From contig CAZSHG010000002.1 in assembly GCA_964606695.1 (NCBI GenBank), forward strand, positions 1-64,000: a DNA stretch of 64,000 nt, read 5' to 3'. This DNA is from CAZSHG01 sp964606695 [NCBI: uncultured bacterium]. GTDB taxonomy: Bacteria; UBP14; UBA6098. The notes beneath the pieces were generated by a model. The model made no database searches. It saw nothing but the letters and a program-made list of their open reading frames with translations, and was not told the DNA's origin. The position numbers and the translations under genes are program-made. Positions within the stretch are counted from its first letter, which is position 1. Each line of letters begins with the position of its first letter. Positions 62,624 through 64,000 of the stretch are shown here, in pieces.

Positions 62624-64000
62624 TTATCTCAGTAAAATCGTTTTAATCGCTCTGGAATCGGAGATTTCGATCAGGTATATTCCGCTGGATAACTCATTTC
62701 CTAAATTGTCGGTGCCGTCCCAGATTATTTCCCCTTCGACGCGATCAAATCTCCGCACGATATGCCCGGAGATGTCTATTATTACAACTTCCCGTGGCGA
62801 ATTACCCGGAAGAGAAATTTTACAGGTGGCATTGAAGGGATTCGGCCATACGGAACACATGTGGCCTACAGGTTTCGTCGGAGCGGCGTATGGATCCGGT
62901 GGAGACGGTGGATAATCGCCGAACTCGTCGAGGATTTTTTTTGAGGAGTTCGATTTCATCAGCGAACGCATCCCCCATGGAGCGATGAGTTCGGCGGTAG
63001 TATCGCAGAGAATCCAATAACCCTCGCAAGGAGATAATTCATCGGCCATATAATAATCGCCCGTGATTCCGTATCCGAATAGTGTGCCGGGGATTATCGC
63101 GCCGGGAGGTTCGGTGCCTACCATGCTCGATGGGACTTCGGCTAAAGGCGCGCCTATCTGGTTCCAACCGCGAAAGACGGGGGTTCGCAGTGTGTCCATA
63201 GACCAGCCGGCAAGGACGAGGGGAAGCGACCAGCCGGATCCAGCATCACGTCCGAGGAAAAACCATAATCCCTTGCAGGTCGGCCACTTATCCGGGACGT
63301 CGTAAACGCCAGTTTCGGAATTGTATGTGTAAACCCATCGATCGAGATCGGGGTAGATGCTATCCATTAAAGTCCCGTAGTGGTTCATGTCCACCTGATC
63401 AAGATATAATGGGGACGAGACCATGTGCCACTGCGGGGATACCGACACAAGCATCAACTGCTCGACGGTTTTCGGACCGGTGGTGAAAGACAGAGTCAGA
63501 GTGTCTCCGAGGTCGAATGCATAGCCGTCCGACGACCGCATATCTCGATTACCGATAGTAAACATCCCGGTGGGCAACCGGTCGAGATCCCAGGATAACC
63601 TGGCGATGCCACTGCCTTCGGTTACTACAGTCCAGCGGATTGTGTCATCGTTGGCGTCTCGGTAATCGCGCAGGAGAGAATTGTATGCCGCCGGGATGCC
63701 CTCACTGCCAAGACTCAATCGTGCATTGACTTTGCCCGCGGGTATTGGTGGCATGATGACGTCACCGCCGGGGTCATAGGCGTCGGTCATGCCGGGAAGT
63801 GCACCGATAGTGAGCGTCGTAGGATCCAGGCCGGGGGAAGTGAACGTAAGGTCAGCTGTCCAATGTCTGATGAAATAGCGCGTCTGGCAAACCGGGTCGG
63901 CGTAGTTCGGGCCGCAAGGCATATTTGGATCGTCGTGAATACCCGCGATGCAGACTATTATGGAATCGCCGTAATCAGCGCGAAGACCCAGGTCGGAAAG
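62624..64000 (-). CDS. Exported protein with C-terminal FlgD/T9SS-like sorting domain (partial)
   Basis: The frame stays open to the window edge, so the N-terminus is missing; the ATG at 63922 is internal. At least 458 residues are visible. They are beta-rich and extracellular in style, with a segment (about 150 residues) containing SVSPQWHMVSSPLYLDQV and GWNQIGAPLAEVP, typical of exported proteins of FCB-like bacteria. The C-terminus (last 80 residues) is a type A sorting domain: VWPNPFNATCKISLP, then IIWDGTDNLGNELSSGIYLIEI. The function is unknown. Confidence 0.85.
   Translation of the reverse strand, partial: LSDLGLRADYGDSIIVCIAGIHDDPNMPCGPNYADPVCQTRYFIRHWTADLTFTSPGLDPTTLTIGALPGMTDAYDPGGDVIMPPIPAGKVNARLSLGSEGIPAAYNSLLRDYRDANDDTIRWTVVTEGSGIARLSWDLDRLPTGMFTIGNRDMRSSDGYAFDLGDTLTLSFTTGPKTVEQLMLVSVSPQWHMVSSPLYLDQVDMNHYGTLMDSIYPDLDRWVYTYNSETGVYDVPDKWPTCKGLWFFLGRDAGSGWSLPLVLAGWSMDTLRTPVFRGWNQIGAPLAEVPSSMVGTEPPGAIIPGTLFGYGITGDYYMADELSPCEGYWILCDTTAELIAPWGMRSLMKSNSSKKILDEFGDYPPSPPDPYAAPTKPVGHMCSVWPNPFNATCKISLPGNSPREVVIIDISGHIVRRFDRVEGEIIWDGTDNLGNELSSGIYLIEISDSRAIKTILLR

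Overview
The window looks like chromosomal sequence from a Gram-negative (two-membrane) bacterium. It encodes an RND/TolC-type tripartite pump, OmpA-like and PorV-like outer-membrane proteins, lipoproteins, a PBP1B-like murein synthase and an EnvC-like factor. Three proteins end in FlgD/type-IX-secretion-like C-terminal sorting domains. That combination, with moderate GC, MEP-pathway genes and an exported Ig-repeat giant, suggests the Fibrobacteres-Chlorobi-Bacteroidetes side of the tree or a neighbouring uncultivated candidate phylum. I cannot name the lineage. TGA, TAA and TAG all act as stops, so the standard code applies. I see no CRISPR array, insertion sequence or prophage.

Layout. 1-317: a cluster of short near-perfect palindromes, then the terminator of an efflux operon (tetR-tolC-MFP-RND, minus strand, 318-6418). 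6625-6698: tRNA-Gln. 6857-18084 (plus strand, tightly packed): a MEMO-AMMECR1 lipoprotein fusion, a UbiA-type prenyltransferase, TPR and transglutaminase-like exported proteins, an EnvC-like factor, holB, an exported hypothetical, a spermidine-synthase-like membrane protein and ybaB. 18205-25831 (minus): a conserved housekeeping block yicC-gmk-rpoZ-topA-xerC-hslV2-hslV-hslU with an extra, apparently catalytically crippled HslV paralogue. 25932-30816: sfsA and a multi-PAS hybrid histidine kinase. 30996-36017: ispF, a DUF1015 protein, a DUF2007-like protein, serA, a TetR regulator and a serC-like aminotransferase. 36176-38021: a small membrane protein, an XRE regulator and ispC (dxr).

38022-40049 carries no credible protein gene. 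An AT-rich leader is followed by about 1.7 kb packed with hairpins capped by GNRA and UUCG-type tetraloops, ending in a strong plus-strand intrinsic terminator at 40024-40051. I read this as a giant structured non-coding RNA, and it is the most striking object in the window.

40050-48300 (minus) is an envelope block: a CE4-GH3 fusion, two tandem paralogous membrane-anchored proteins, a PBP1B-like enzyme and a PorV-like protein with several OmpA-type modules. 48321-54233 encodes a 1970-residue exported protein built from eight alternating pairs of Ig-like modules. Divergent from it is an M4 metallopeptidase with a sorting domain. 57082-62504 holds a flavin-reductase-like protein, a hypothetical, a helical-repeat membrane protein, a PH-domain-like membrane protein, dnaB and a family-4 uracil-DNA glycosylase. 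The right edge cuts another sorting-domain protein.

Functionally the window mixes core replication and quality control (holB, dnaB, topA, xerC, hslUV, rpoZ), isoprenoid synthesis (ispF, ispC, a UbiA enzyme), serine synthesis and cell-envelope construction. The notable outliers are the giant RNA, the HslV pair, the MEMO-AMMECR1 lipoprotein and the CE4-GH3 fusion.
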